Assembly: GCF_023702225.1 (NCBI RefSeq)
Contig: NZ_JAMQCO010000004.1
Location: forward strand, 56,384 to 120,383
Length of the DNA: 64,000 bases
Source of the DNA: Aureimonas altamirensis
Lineage (GTDB): Bacteria > Pseudomonadota > Alphaproteobacteria > Rhizobiales > Rhizobiaceae
Direction of reading: 5' to 3'
Numbering within the stretch: the stretch's first letter is position 1; each line of letters opens with the position of its first letter. The translations under genes were made by a program, and so were the position numbers. The notes below the pieces were generated by a model. It had not been told where the DNA came from. It saw only the letters and a list, made by a program, of their open reading frames with translations, and made no database searches. Shown piece after piece: positions 35,084 to 43,318 of this stretch.

Positions 35084-35938
35084 ATGAACATGACCCGACG
35101 CCAACTCGGCCTTCTGGTCGGGGCGACAGGCCTCGTCCTAGCCTTCCCCATGTCCGGCTTCGCGGCCGGCGGTACGCTCGACAAGATCCGCTCGGCCGGC
35201 ACGGTGACGGTCGGTACCGAGGCGGCTTTTCCGCCGTTCGAGTTCGTCGACGAAAGCGGGCAGATCGTCGGCTACGGCAAGGATATACTCGACGTGGTCG
35301 TCGAGGAGCTCGGCGTCAAGCTGAACCAGCTCGACCTTCCGTGGCAGGGCATCCTGCCGGGCCTTCTGGCCGGCAATTTCGACTTCGTGGCGACCACCGT
35401 CTCGATCAACGAGGAACGCGCCCGCAAATATGCCTATACCGCGCCCATCGCCAACGGCCAGCCCTACATCCTGGTGCGGAAGGGCGAGGCCACGCCAACG
35501 GAAGACGGGTTGGCCGGGAAGGTGGTGGGCACGCAGCTTGCATCCTCGGCCGAGCCGATCGCACGCGCGCTGGACGAGCGGCTGAAGGGCGCCGGCGAAG
35601 GCTTTGCGGAGCTGAAGCTCTATACCGCCTACACCGATTGCTACACGGCGCTCGCCTCCGGCGAGATCGATGCGGTGATCCAGTCCCTGCCCTCCATCGC
35701 CGTGCTGGTGAAGGAGCATCCCGATACGTTCGAGGTGGGCGCCCCGGTCGAGACCGGCGTGCAATGGACCTACCAGGCCTGGGTGACACGGCCCGAGGAC
35801 GCCGACCTGCGCGACTTCATCTCGCAGGTCATCTACAAGATGCGTGACGACGGCCGCCTCTACGAGCTTCAGGAGAAGTGGTTCGGCTTCCGCATGGAAA
35901 TTCCGGACGAAGGCTACCTGCCGCCCGACGCTCTCTGA
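35084..35938 (+). CDS. ABC transporter substrate-binding protein, family 3 (polar amino acid type)
   Basis: The 284-residue precursor begins with a signal sequence (MNMTRRQLGLLVGATGLVL...FAAG). The TRRQLG segment also resembles a twin-arginine motif, so Tat export is possible. The mature part has the SBP family 3 start DKIRSAGTVTVGTEAAFPPFEFVDE and the DFVATTVSINEERA hinge. GGAG lies upstream of the ATG at 35084. It delivers the substrate of this operon, presumably a guanidino compound or arginine derivative, to the two permeases that follow. Confidence 0.92.
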   Translation: MNMTRRQLGLLVGATGLVLAFPMSGFAAGGTLDKIRSAGTVTVGTEAAFPPFEFVDESGQIVGYGKDILDVVVEELGVKLNQLDLPWQGILPGLLAGNFDFVATTVSINEERARKYAYTAPIANGQPYILVRKGEATPTEDGLAGKVVGTQLASSAEPIARALDERLKGAGEGFAELKLYTAYTDCYTALASGEIDAVIQSLPSIAVLVKEHPDTFEVGAPVETGVQWTYQAWVTRPEDADLRDFISQVIYKMRDDGRLYELQEKWFGFRMEIPDEGYLPPDAL

Positions 35939-35995
35939 CATCGCGATTGGCCGATGCCCCGCCGAGGGGCATTGCATCCGGCAAGGTGGCTTTCC

Positions 35996-36658
35996 ATGAA
36001 TTTCGACATCGATCTGGTTTTCGCCGCCATGCCCCGCGTCGGCGAGGCGGCGCTTGTCAACCTGCGCATCGCGGCTATCGCCCTGGCGTTGGCGCTGGTC
36101 GGCGGCACGCTCCTGACCATCGTCCGCTCCCTGAAGGTCCGGCCCGTCAACGCGGTCATCGCGGTGATGCTGTCCTTCATCCGGGGCACGCCCATCCTGA
36201 TCCAGATATTCCTGGTCTACTACGGCCTGCCCGCCGCAACCGGTTTCCGCCTCGCGCCGGAAGTGGCGGGCATCGCCGCCATCGCTGTGAATTCCAGCTT
36301 CTTCATTTCGGAAATCATGCGCGGCTCCCTGCCCGAGATCGACGCGGGACAGGTCGAGGCGTCGACCGCGCTCGGCCTTTCGAGACCGGTCATCTGGGCC
36401 CGGGTCATCCTGCCGCAACTGTTTCGCCGCATCTCGCCGATGCTCGTCAACGAGGGTACCGTCATCGTCAAGGGAACGGCCCTTCTGGCCGTCATCACGG
36501 TGGTGGAGGCGCTGCGCGTCGCACAGCAGATCGGCGCGGCGCGTTTCCGCCCGTTCGAGCCCATCGTCGCCGCTGCGCTCATGTTCCTTGCGATCAACCT
36601 GACGCTCACCTTCGTCGGCTGGCTTCTGGAACGCCGCTTCGCAAGGGAGCGCCGCTGA
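35996..36658 (+). CDS. ABC transporter permease, His/Glu/Gln/Arg/opine family (first)
   Basis: This 220-residue inner-membrane protein has the EAA-type loop (EIDAGQVEASTALGLSRPVIWARVILPQ) and the FIRGTPILIQIFLVYYGLP segment typical of HisQ/HisM-type permeases. The ATG at 35996 follows AAGGTGG; an upstream in-frame ATG at 35954 lacks one. Its stop codon overlaps the start of the second permease by one base. Confidence 0.92.
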   Translation: MNFDIDLVFAAMPRVGEAALVNLRIAAIALALALVGGTLLTIVRSLKVRPVNAVIAVMLSFIRGTPILIQIFLVYYGLPAATGFRLAPEVAGIAAIAVNSSFFISEIMRGSLPEIDAGQVEASTALGLSRPVIWARVILPQLFRRISPMLVNEGTVIVKGTALLAVITVVEALRVAQQIGAARFRPFEPIVAAALMFLAINLTLTFVGWLLERRFARERR

Positions 36659-37377
36659 TGCCCCTCGACCTCGCCATCCTCGTCGACAATCTTCCCCTCT
36701 TCGTTCAGGGCGCCTGGCTTACGCTGCGGATAACCTTCGTCGCCTTCCTTGCCGGCATGACCATCGGCACGCTGGCCGCCATCGCTGCCCTGTCGCCCAT
36801 CGCGCCGCTGCGCTGGCTTGTCGCCGCCTATGTCACGATCATGCGGGGCATCCCCTTCATCGTCCTGGTTTTCCTGACGCAGTACGGCCTGCCGGCGGCC
36901 GGGCTGCGGATGCCGGCCCTGTTCAACGGCACGGTCGCCCTGTCGCTCTTCGCCGGCGCCTACTACACCGAGATCATCCGCGCCTGCGTCCTGTCGCTGC
37001 CCCGTGGCCAATGGGAATCGGCGCGCGCCATCGGGATGTCGCCCTCTGCCGCCGCGCGCAACGTCGTGGTGCCACAGGTTCTGGCGCCCATGGTGCCGCC
37101 GGTGGTGAACTGTACGATGACGATGATCAAGGAGAGCTCCGTCCTGTCGTCGATCACCGTCGCGGAACTGACGTTCCAAGGCCTCGTCGTGCAGGGCAAT
37201 ACCTTCGCCCCCTTCGAGGTGTTCATCGCGGTCGCCGCATTCTACTGGCTGATCACCGGCATTTTTGGTTTCCTTGCCGGCCGGCTGGAACGCCGTCTCG
37301 GCGCCGGACGCGGCAGCCGCAGCCTGTCGCCGCTCGTGGCACGCTACCTCATCCTCGAGGGGAGGACGGCGCGATGA
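36658..37377 (+). CDS. ABC transporter permease, His/Glu/Gln/Arg/opine family (second)
   Basis: This 239-residue partner permease has VTIMRGIPFIVLVFLTQYGLP and the EAA loop LPRGQWESARAIGMSPSAAARNVVVPQ. Start and stop overlap both neighbours (1 bp with the first permease, 4 bp with the ATPase), so the importer subunits are translationally coupled and made together. Confidence 0.93.
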   Translation: MPLDLAILVDNLPLFVQGAWLTLRITFVAFLAGMTIGTLAAIAALSPIAPLRWLVAAYVTIMRGIPFIVLVFLTQYGLPAAGLRMPALFNGTVALSLFAGAYYTEIIRACVLSLPRGQWESARAIGMSPSAAARNVVVPQVLAPMVPPVVNCTMTMIKESSVLSSITVAELTFQGLVVQGNTFAPFEVFIAVAAFYWLITGIFGFLAGRLERRLGAGRGSRSLSPLVARYLILEGRTAR

Positions 37378-38192
37378 CGGCCCCTGCCCTGCGCGCCACC
37401 AACCTGACACGGCGCTTCGGCGACGTCGTCGCGCTCGACAGCGTCTATTTCGATATTCCGCGCGGGCAGGTCGCCAGCCTCGTCGGCCCATCCGGCTGCG
37501 GCAAATCCACCCTCCTGCGCACGCTTCTCTGGCTCGATCCGCCCGACGAGGGCTTCGTCGAAGTTGGCGGCAGATTCCTCGGCCGGGAGTTGAGCCCGCA
37601 GGGAGCGATCCGGCGGCAGAGCGCACGAGAGATCGATCGCATCCGCCCGCGGATCGGCATGGTGTACCAGCAGCTCAACCTGTGGCCGCATCTCAGCGCA
37701 ATGGAAAATGTGGTTCGCCCCCAGATGGTGGTGGCCGGACGCACGCGCGCGGATGCGGAGGCGGAAGCACGCCGCCTGTTCGACCGGCTGCGCATCACGC
37801 CGCTTGCCGACCGCCAACCCGGCGCGCTTTCCGGCGGGCAGAAACAGCGCGTGGCCATAGCACGGGCACTGGCCATGGGGCCGGAGATCATGCTGTTCGA
37901 CGAGCCGACCTCGGCTCTCGATCCCGAGCTCGTGGGCGAGGTTCTGCAATTGCTGCACGAATTCGCACAAGGTGGCATGACCATGCTGGTCGTCACGCAT
38001 GAGCTGGGTTTCGCCCGCGATATCGCCTCGCGCCTCATGTTCATGGATCGTGGCCGGATCATCGCCGATGGCGATCCGCGCACGATCATACGCTCGCGCG
38101 ACAATGCGCGCGTCGCCGACTTCTTCGACAAGGTTTCGGCCTTCCATCCCCAGTTCCGCGATACAACCCCATCCTCAGGAGCCGCGTCATGA
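37374..38192 (+). CDS. ABC transporter ATP-binding protein, polar amino acid type
   Basis: This 272-residue ATPase has Walker A GPSGCGKST, Q-loop MVYQQLNLWPHL, signature LSGGQKQRVAIARA, Walker B IMLFDEPTSALDPE and H-loop VTHE. The sequence resembles GlnQ/HisP. It overlaps the second permease by 4 bp and the second ureohydrolase by 4 bp, embedding the importer between the two hydrolase genes. Confidence 0.94.
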   Translation: MTAPALRATNLTRRFGDVVALDSVYFDIPRGQVASLVGPSGCGKSTLLRTLLWLDPPDEGFVEVGGRFLGRELSPQGAIRRQSAREIDRIRPRIGMVYQQLNLWPHLSAMENVVRPQMVVAGRTRADAEAEARRLFDRLRITPLADRQPGALSGGQKQRVAIARALAMGPEIMLFDEPTSALDPELVGEVLQLLHEFAQGGMTMLVVTHELGFARDIASRLMFMDRGRIIADGDPRTIIRSRDNARVADFFDKVSAFHPQFRDTTPSSGAAS

Positions 38193-39163
38193 AAACGGTC
38201 AACCGGGCCTATACGGGCATACCCAGCTATCTGCGTTCGCGCATCGCCGCGACACCCGCCGACTACGCCGGCGCCGCCATCGGCGTTCTCGGCATTCCCT
38301 TCGACGAAGGCTCGCCCTTCCTGCCGGGGTCGCGCATGGGGCCGCGCGCCATCCGCGAGCATTCGCTGCGGTTTCCCTATGGCGATCCGCTCTACGATCC
38401 CGATACGGGAGAGGAATATCTGGGCGCCGAACTGTCGCGGGGGCTGATCGTCGATTGCGGCGACGTCGATATTCGCCCGGCCAATCCGGGACGCACCTTC
38501 GAGGTGATTACCGCCCGCGTGCGCGAAATGCTGGATGCCGGCCTGTTTCCCGTGATGCTGGGCGGCGACCATTCCGTCACTTATCCGATCTTCGAGGCCT
38601 TCGACACGCCAATGCACGTCATACAGTTCGACGCGCACCAGGATTACGCCGAAATCGACGAGGATCTCGACCGCACCAACAGCCACGCCTTCCGGCATAT
38701 CACGGGCATGGAGACCTGCCTTTCGCTGACCCAGGTCGGCATTCGCGGGCTGCGCACCACGCGCACGCATGTCGAGGAGTTGCGCGCGCGCGGCAACCGG
38801 GTCGTCTGCATGAGCGAAACCCGCCGCCTGGGCGCAGACGGCATTGCCGCGCTTCTTCCCGAAGGCTCGGACGTCTACGTGACGATCGATGTCGATGCGC
38901 TGGACATGTCGCTCGTGCCCGGCTGCGTATCGGCAGAGCCGGACGGCCTCACCTTCCCGCAACTGATGGACAGCCTGAAGGCCATCGCGGAACGGCACCG
39001 CATCCGCGGCTTCGACTTCGTCGAGGTCAATCCGCCGCTCGACGTCGGCACCGGTGCGACGGCCTATCTGGGCGCCCTCGTCGTCACGGGTTTCCTCGGC
39101 TTCATCTGCAACCAGCCCTGGTGGGCGGAACAGCGCGACCGGGCAATGGCGGTGCCGGCATGA
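38189..39163 (+). CDS. Ureohydrolase (agmatinase/arginase-fold), second paralogue
   Basis: This 324-residue enzyme is distinct from the first paralogue. Metal ligands are intact: GGDHS (125-129), DAHQD (148-152) and DVDALD (234-239). The substrate loop reads NSHAFRH (164-170) where agmatinases have HGTPFRR, and the DP of the last motif is DM. It overlaps the ABC ATPase and the DUF1989 gene by 4 bp on each side. Two diverged ureohydrolases in one operon suggest two successive or alternative guanidino substrates. Pipeline name would be agmatinase; the true substrate is unknown. Confidence 0.9.
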   Translation: MKTVNRAYTGIPSYLRSRIAATPADYAGAAIGVLGIPFDEGSPFLPGSRMGPRAIREHSLRFPYGDPLYDPDTGEEYLGAELSRGLIVDCGDVDIRPANPGRTFEVITARVREMLDAGLFPVMLGGDHSVTYPIFEAFDTPMHVIQFDAHQDYAEIDEDLDRTNSHAFRHITGMETCLSLTQVGIRGLRTTRTHVEELRARGNRVVCMSETRRLGADGIAALLPEGSDVYVTIDVDALDMSLVPGCVSAEPDGLTFPQLMDSLKAIAERHRIRGFDFVEVNPPLDVGTGATAYLGALVVTGFLGFICNQPWWAEQRDRAMAVPA

Positions 39164-39774
39164 CGGACGGATCGGAAAGCTTCATCGTCGAGGCCGGCCA
39201 TGGGCTCGCGATCCGCCTGTCGAAGGGCGACGAGATCACCATCGTCAACGAAAGCGGTACACAGGTAGTGGATACCTGGGCCTTCTGTGCACACGAGCCG
39301 GCGCATGCCATGTCGATGGAGCACAGCCGCGTAGAGAACGGGCGTCTCTGCGCCCAGGCGGGCGGCACCTATGTCACCGATCGCCGCGTTCCCATACTTG
39401 CGGTCGTCGCCGACCAATCCCCCGGCATCCACGACACGATCATGGCGGCCTGTGACGCACAACGCTACGTCAATCTCGGCTGCACGGAGCCGCATCGAAG
39501 CTGCGCCGACAATCTGCGGCAGGCGATGGACTCGGCAGGCTTCACGCTCGCACGCGTTCCGCAACCGCTGAACCTTTTCATGAACATTCCGATCGGCGCG
39601 GATTTCAGCCTGACACAGGGCGCGCCGGCAGGCGCCCCCGGAGATTTCGTGACGCTGCGCGCCCTCATGGATTGCGTCGTGGCCCTGTCCTCCTGCCCGC
39701 AGGACATGACGCCCATAAACGGCGGGCGGCCGGCCGACGTGCCCGTTCTGGTACGCCGTGCCGCTAGCGGATGA
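39160..39774 (+). CDS. DUF1989 (urea carboxylase-associated) family protein
   Basis: This 204-residue protein has DUF1989 signatures: VDTWAF, MSMEHSR (52-57), the PHRSCADNL segment with Cys115, and LNLFMNIPI. DUF1989 proteins include the CgdA/CgdB subunits of carboxyguanidine deiminase in guanidine-degrading bacteria, so this one may act on a guanidino or ureido intermediate. Only one DUF1989 gene is present and no urea carboxylase or allophanate hydrolase is nearby, unlike the guanidine carboxylase loci. It is the last gene of the operon. Confidence 0.9.
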   Translation: MTDGSESFIVEAGHGLAIRLSKGDEITIVNESGTQVVDTWAFCAHEPAHAMSMEHSRVENGRLCAQAGGTYVTDRRVPILAVVADQSPGIHDTIMAACDAQRYVNLGCTEPHRSCADNLRQAMDSAGFTLARVPQPLNLFMNIPIGADFSLTQGAPAGAPGDFVTLRALMDCVVALSSCPQDMTPINGGRPADVPVLVRRAASG

Positions 39775-39787
39775 CGCGTCTCATGCA

Positions 39788-40855
39788 TCAGCCTCCCATA
39801 TCCAGCCATCCGGACAGGTTTTCGCCAATGATCGTCGACAGCGCCAGGATATGGGCGTCATCGTCGTTGAGGCATGGGATGTAGGTGAACTCCCGTCCGC
39901 CGGCATGCAGGAAGGCTTCCCGGATCTCGCCGTTGATTTCTTCCAGTGTCTCGATGCAATCCGCGCTGAAGGCAGGCGAGGCTACCGCGACATGGCGGAT
40001 ACCCCGTTTGGCGAGGTCAGCCACGTGCTCCACGGTGTAGGGCTTGAGCCATTCCTCCGGGCCAAAAACCGACTGAAAGGTCGTATCGATGCTGTCCTCT
40101 GCCCATCCCAGACGTTCGCGCAGGAGCCGCGTCGTCTTCTGGCATTGGCAATGGTACGGGTCGCCCTGCATCAGGTAGCGCTTCGGCATTCCGTGATACG
40201 AAGCGACGAGCTTCTCGGGCCGGCTGTCCGCCTGCGCGTAGGCGCGCTCGACGGATTGCGCCAGCGCCTCGACATAGAGCGGATGCTCGAAATAGGCGTC
40301 GACCACGCGGGGAATTGGCTGCCGGAACTGCTTCATCAAGGCGCGGAAGAACTGGTCGTTGGCGGTTGCCGTGGTCGCCCCCGCATACTGCGGATACAGC
40401 GGAAAATACAGGATGCGCGTGCACCCCTCTTCCACCATCCGCGATACGGCCGACTCCACCGACGGGTTGCCGTAGCGCATGCAGAAATCCACCACCACGC
40501 CATCGCCGTATTGCGCGGTGAGCGTCTCGCGCAGCCTCGTCGTCTGCCGGCGCGTGATCGTCAGAAGCGGACTTTCGTTCAGGCTTTCGTTCCAGATCGA
40601 CTTGTAGTTGGCTCCGGAACTGAACGGCCGCTTCGCCAGAATTACCGTCTGCAGGATCGGCTGCCACTTCCAGCGCGGATAGTCGATGACGCGCCTGTCG
40701 GACAGGAACTCGTTCAGGTATCGGCGCATGGACCAGTAGTCGTAGCCGTCGGGCGTCCCGAGATTGGCCAGAAGGATGCCGACGCGTGCCGACGGCACTC
40801 GTGGATGGTCCGCCGGCATCGACGGTGTTCGAGTGGTCGGGAGAGCTTTGTCCAT
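39788..40855 (-). CDS. hemH: Ferrochelatase
   Basis: This 355-residue enzyme inserts Fe2+ into protoporphyrin IX in the last haem step. It has GILLANLGTPDGYDYWSMRRYLNEFLSD at the start of the core, the VASYHGMPKRYL segment with the catalytic His, and TTFQSVFGPEEWLKPYT. It lies 99 bp downstream of the autotransporter on the same strand and converges with the DUF1989 gene. An alternative start at Met13 is possible. Confidence 0.96.
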   Translation of the reverse strand: MDKALPTTRTPSMPADHPRVPSARVGILLANLGTPDGYDYWSMRRYLNEFLSDRRVIDYPRWKWQPILQTVILAKRPFSSGANYKSIWNESLNESPLLTITRRQTTRLRETLTAQYGDGVVVDFCMRYGNPSVESAVSRMVEEGCTRILYFPLYPQYAGATTATANDQFFRALMKQFRQPIPRVVDAYFEHPLYVEALAQSVERAYAQADSRPEKLVASYHGMPKRYLMQGDPYHCQCQKTTRLLRERLGWAEDSIDTTFQSVFGPEEWLKPYTVEHVADLAKRGIRHVAVASPAFSADCIETLEEINGEIREAFLHAGGREFTYIPCLNDDDAHILALSTIIGENLSGWLDMGG

Positions 40856-40954
40856 TCACGCCGGTCCAGTCATGCTTCAGGCCTTCGCCCGCCTTTGGGA
40901 ATGGCTGGATATATGGCGAGGCGGCCATAGCCGCAACTCGCCGAATGGACCGCG

Positions 40955-43111
40955 TCAGAACCTGACGCGCAACCCTGCCGTGCCGGAGACTTCGACACTG
41001 TCGCCGAAATCGCCGAGATCGCTGGCGACACCCACCTGCCCGTACACCGACCATGCGTCGTCCGACCAGTTGTACGTAGCGCCGAGCGCACCGCCGAGCC
41101 ACGTATCGCCGTTGCTGGAGTCCAGGGGGATGCCCCCGACCTCGATCCTCGTGCCATCCAGGAACTCCTGGCGGACATCCACGAGACCATAGGTCTGCAG
41201 GCGGCGGGTGTCGCCACCAGCGGATTGCCACGTCGTCTCGTGATCCAGCGAGATACCCAACCGGCCGACCAGGCTGTCGCCGCGCAGCAGCCGAACGCCG
41301 GCACCCGTGGCATCGGTGAAGTCGTCGAAATCAACGCTGCTGTAGATCAGTTGCGCCTGCGGCGTTACCGACCACTCATAGGCGATATCGAAGCTGCGGC
41401 CCACTTCCACGCTGGCCGACCAGCCGAAGCCGTCATTGCTGTCGGCCTCGACCATATCGAGCGTGTCGGACCAGATGTCCGTCTGGTACCAGGTGCCCTG
41501 CACCTGCGCGTCCGCATAGAAGCCGTTCTGGGCATAATAAGTCAGCGACGCGCCGACGCCCGAGCCCGTCGTGTCGATCGTGCCGGAGCCCGCGAAGGAT
41601 TCGACATCGGCCGAGCCGCGTCCGTGATGCAGCCAGACGCCGCCGACGAGGACGTCCCCGCCGGCCGCCTCATAAACCGGAAAGTCGACCCCGGCCTGGA
41701 TACGCCACAGGGAGCCATCCGACTGCCATCCGCTAGCCGACCGATCCGGCGTGATATCGAAGCCACGGCCTTCGATGCGTCCCCAGACGGCGCGCCCGTC
41801 GACCAGATCCTGCGGCGGCGTAGTCGACAGCGCCCCCTTCCGGAAAGGCTTCGGATCGGCGGTGCCGGACCATATCCGGTTACCCACGCGCTGACGCAGC
41901 GTCGGCAGGCGGTTCATATCGAGAAGCAGCGAGGGATAAGCCTCGTAGAGCGGCACGCCGGGCTGATAGAGCGGATCGCTGGCCGGATCCGAACCGATCG
42001 GATCGGTTGGGGTGCCGGGTCCGCCCGGAACGCTCGGGTCGGTCGGTGTAACGGGCACAGATGGATCCGTCGGATTGACCGGGGTCGTGGGATCCGTCGG
42101 ATCTGTCGGGTCTACCGGGGTCGGCGGCGCATCCTTCGCGATCGAACGCAGATACCAGTTGCCATTGGCCGGGTCGCTGACGCTCCCCTTGTACAGCGAA
42201 TAGGAATAGGCGCCGGCGATGATCGCGCTACGGCCGTTCTGGTCGGTATAGTAGCCATCCAGCGCGAATACGGCGTTCGATGCGCCATCGACCTGGACGA
42301 GGAGGATGCCTTGGTTTGTCGGCGCCCCGATGCCGGAACGGTCGTTGACGATCAGGGTCGAGGTACCGCTGCTGTTTCCCCGGATGACGAGCCGGTCTGT
42401 TATCGACGTGTCGTCGCCCAGGACAGTATCCATTTCCACCCAGTTGTCCTGCCCGACATAATCGCCATTGATCGTCAGGGTGCCGAACGCACCATTGCCG
42501 GCCGGCCTGATGGACCCGGCAACAATGACGTTCTGGACGGCTCCGATGCCCTCGAGCTCCGAGCCCGGGGCGATATTCAGGGTGCCGCCTAGAATGCCGT
42601 CGACCTGCAGGACCTTGTCGTGCACGTTGGCGACGGTTTCCACCGTGCCGGCGAAACCCGAACTGTCGCCCGTCAGGATCGTTCGTCCCGATTCGAGGCG
42701 GACGATGGCATTCGGGCCGCCGACAAGGCTTGCCCCGAAATCATAGGCGAGATCGTCATGGTTGAAGAGCAACTGGGCGGCGCCGGCGCCGAAATCGATC
42801 GACGGAGCGTTGACGACACCCGGCGCAACCGGCGAGCCGCCGCCCGGCGCGCCGATGACGAGCGTGCCGCTGGAGCCAGCGTCACGGCCGATCAAGATGG
42901 GGGCGGCCGAAGTCAGCGTGGCGCCGGGCCCGACGATGACGGTGCCGATGTTGCTCGGCCCGATCTCGACATTGCCGTAGGACTCGGTCCCTACGACATA
43001 GTCAGGCGGAGTATCGACCACCAAAGATTGTGCCGAAGCATAATGTCCGGATACGAGGACGAGACAGGAAGACGCCAGGGCGACCCGGTGAAAACGACGC
43101 AACTGAAACAT
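40955..43111 (-). CDS. Autotransporter outer membrane protein (type Va)
   Basis: This 718-residue protein has an N-terminal signal peptide (cleavage near YASAQ), a beta-helix-type passenger (about 30-325) with GPGATL and GTLTINGDYVGQDN segments, a 49-residue Pro/Thr/Asp-rich linker (329-377), the conserved YQPGVPLYEAYPSLLLDMNRL linker before the barrel, and a C-terminal autotransporter barrel (about 435-718) ending in Phe. The passenger is short and ends in a non-catalytic region, so an adhesin-like or structural role is more likely than a protease. The role is unknown. Confidence 0.9.
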   Translation of the reverse strand: MFQLRRFHRVALASSCLVLVSGHYASAQSLVVDTPPDYVVGTESYGNVEIGPSNIGTVIVGPGATLTSAAPILIGRDAGSSGTLVIGAPGGGSPVAPGVVNAPSIDFGAGAAQLLFNHDDLAYDFGASLVGGPNAIVRLESGRTILTGDSSGFAGTVETVANVHDKVLQVDGILGGTLNIAPGSELEGIGAVQNVIVAGSIRPAGNGAFGTLTINGDYVGQDNWVEMDTVLGDDTSITDRLVIRGNSSGTSTLIVNDRSGIGAPTNQGILLVQVDGASNAVFALDGYYTDQNGRSAIIAGAYSYSLYKGSVSDPANGNWYLRSIAKDAPPTPVDPTDPTDPTTPVNPTDPSVPVTPTDPSVPGGPGTPTDPIGSDPASDPLYQPGVPLYEAYPSLLLDMNRLPTLRQRVGNRIWSGTADPKPFRKGALSTTPPQDLVDGRAVWGRIEGRGFDITPDRSASGWQSDGSLWRIQAGVDFPVYEAAGGDVLVGGVWLHHGRGSADVESFAGSGTIDTTGSGVGASLTYYAQNGFYADAQVQGTWYQTDIWSDTLDMVEADSNDGFGWSASVEVGRSFDIAYEWSVTPQAQLIYSSVDFDDFTDATGAGVRLLRGDSLVGRLGISLDHETTWQSAGGDTRRLQTYGLVDVRQEFLDGTRIEVGGIPLDSSNGDTWLGGALGATYNWSDDAWSVYGQVGVASDLGDFGDSVEVSGTAGLRVRF
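41981..42127 (-). repeat. Pro-Thr-Asp repeat linker in the autotransporter
   Basis: The coding stretch repeats variations of PTDP and PTDPSVP (residues 329-377), seen in the DNA as tandem GGATCCGTCGG/GGGTCTGTCGG-like units. Such linkers act as flexible spacers between passenger and barrel and tend to vary in copy number between strains. Confidence 0.85.
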
Positions 43112-43318
43112 TGTACCGAACTTCTATAAAGTTAAAACAATAGCTTTCGATAATTGCTCTTAAAGTGAGCATCTGGGCGGCAACCTATAGCGCCTCACGC
43201 GGAGGTGAAGCGCTCCGAAAGTCTCATTCCTCCCCCAAAAGTCGGCCACACGGAGTAGACTTTCGCGTCGTGAGCCGCCCGGTGCGGTCCGGCAATTGGC
43301 CGAATTCGGGAGGGCGAA

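Noticed and set aside
32897-39774. Possible genomic island inserted at tRNA-Cys (32823-32896)
   Set aside because: The accessory operon starts next to tRNA-Cys, but no integrase or repeat of the tRNA 3' end is seen, and base composition looks like the rest of the window.
43155-43171. TGCTC-N7-GAGCA inverted repeat upstream of the autotransporter
   Set aside because: Arms are only 5 bp and could arise by chance; kept out of the feature list.
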